Source of the DNA: Semisulcospira habei
Taxonomy: Eukaryota; Mollusca; Gastropoda; Semisulcospiridae
NCBI GenBank assembly: GCA_036245525.1
Contig: BTPG01000004.1
Location: 22,724,485-22,788,484, forward strand
Reading direction: 5' to 3'
DNA: 64,000 bases
The position numbers and the translations under genes are program-made. Below are positions 63,601-64,000 of this stretch, piece by piece (within the stretch, counting starts at the first letter, position 1; every line of letters begins with the position of its first letter). Below the pieces are notes generated by a model, which made no database searches, was not told the origin of the DNA, and saw nothing but the letters and a program-made list of their open reading frames with translations.

Positions 63601-63801
63601 AACAACGAACGAGAGCGAAATCATGGCGTGTAACCAGACGCATAGATAACACTCTTAACATCTCCAAGAAGCATAGATCCTATTGAGCCCACCGGGCTCA
63701 TGAGGATCTATGCCTCTTGGAGATGTTAGAAGTGTTGTCTATGCTGATGGCACGAGTTGATTATCAATTGCAATTTCGCTCTCGTTCGTTGTCTGTAGTC
63801 G
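63601..63801. repeat. 200-bp nested hairpin
   Basis: Outer arms 'caacgaacgagagcgaaat' and 'atttcgctctcgttcgttg' are exact complements. Middle arms include 'catagataacactc' against 'gtgttgtctatg'. Core 63657-63727 is a GGCATAGAT-family hairpin ('taacatctccaag' and 'cttggagatgtta'). Confidence 0.9.
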
Positions 63802-64000
63802 TTTGTTGCAAACGACACCTTACTGCTATTAGCCATTTGAGCGGGGCAGTTCAGGCCGACCCCATCCCAGGGCCCTTTTGCTCGCCGGGAATTCTGTTAA
63901 GTGAAATTTCATGTAACCACAATTATCAGGAAAGTCAGTTTTCAGGGTATGTAATTCAGAGGGGTAATATCTGCAGTACTTGACAGACGGGTGGCATTTA

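Noticed and set aside
49973..63727. Repeated palindromes as a CRISPR array
   Set aside because: Spacing is irregular over kilobases, units are full hairpins without regular spacers, and the genome is eukaryotic.

Overview
This is a eukaryotic window, almost certainly an invertebrate and most likely a mollusc. It has short exons with GT-AG introns, no operon-like coding, and very dense interspersed repeats. The mollusc call rests on the repeat types (Penelope-like, DIRS, RTE/I-like LINE, tRNA-headed SINEs and a CACGTG-bounded tandem-repeat element) and is an inference. One host gene can be named with confidence: the orthologue of CDIN1 (C15orf41), the PD-(D/E)XK-type nuclease partner of codanin-1. 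It lies on the + strand as nine exons from 7087 to the stop at 50413-50415. The exons splice in one frame into 239 codons. The first roughly 48 codons, by comparison with the 281-residue human protein, were not found. Two further unrecognised terminal exons lie on the - strand (56597-56782 and 60576-60904). Layout: 1-7086 is intergenic or upstream sequence with tandem-repeat elements. Intron 7947-22246 holds a pogo-like end, a Ty3/gypsy element lacking integrase with an 860-bp LTR, a 554-bp repeat X, a 5'-truncated DIRS element (A), and a Jockey-superfamily LINE into which a TTAA-flanked 2.1-kb DNA transposon and a 1.5-kb repeat carrying a SINE have inserted. Intron 22326-29394 holds DIRS element B with inverted terminal repeats and an internal complementary region; its right end stops about 10 bp before the next CDIN1 exon. 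Intron 30024-31832 holds a CACGTG tandem-repeat element with a SINE in it. Intron 31901-46940 holds a decayed THAP/YqaJ (ISL2EU-like) element, a scattered Penelope-like element, two full-length copies of one LINE in opposite orientations (each with a target-site duplication) and SINE-like retroposons. From about 47 kb to the end the sequence is sown with near-perfect palindromes of 60-200 bp in several families. Several are bounded by TTAA and C-rich termini, which suggests miniature piggyBac-type elements. No gene network can be read from the window. The biology is one nuclease gene carried through a mobile-element landscape, where nesting order, target-site duplications and restored reading frames give relative ages. 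Most element reading frames are broken, many by changes that look like CGA to TGA. The strongest leads are the TTAA-bounded hairpin families, the DIRS insertion at a CDIN1 splice acceptor with a shared target word, and the Penelope 3' end with a hammerhead-like core.
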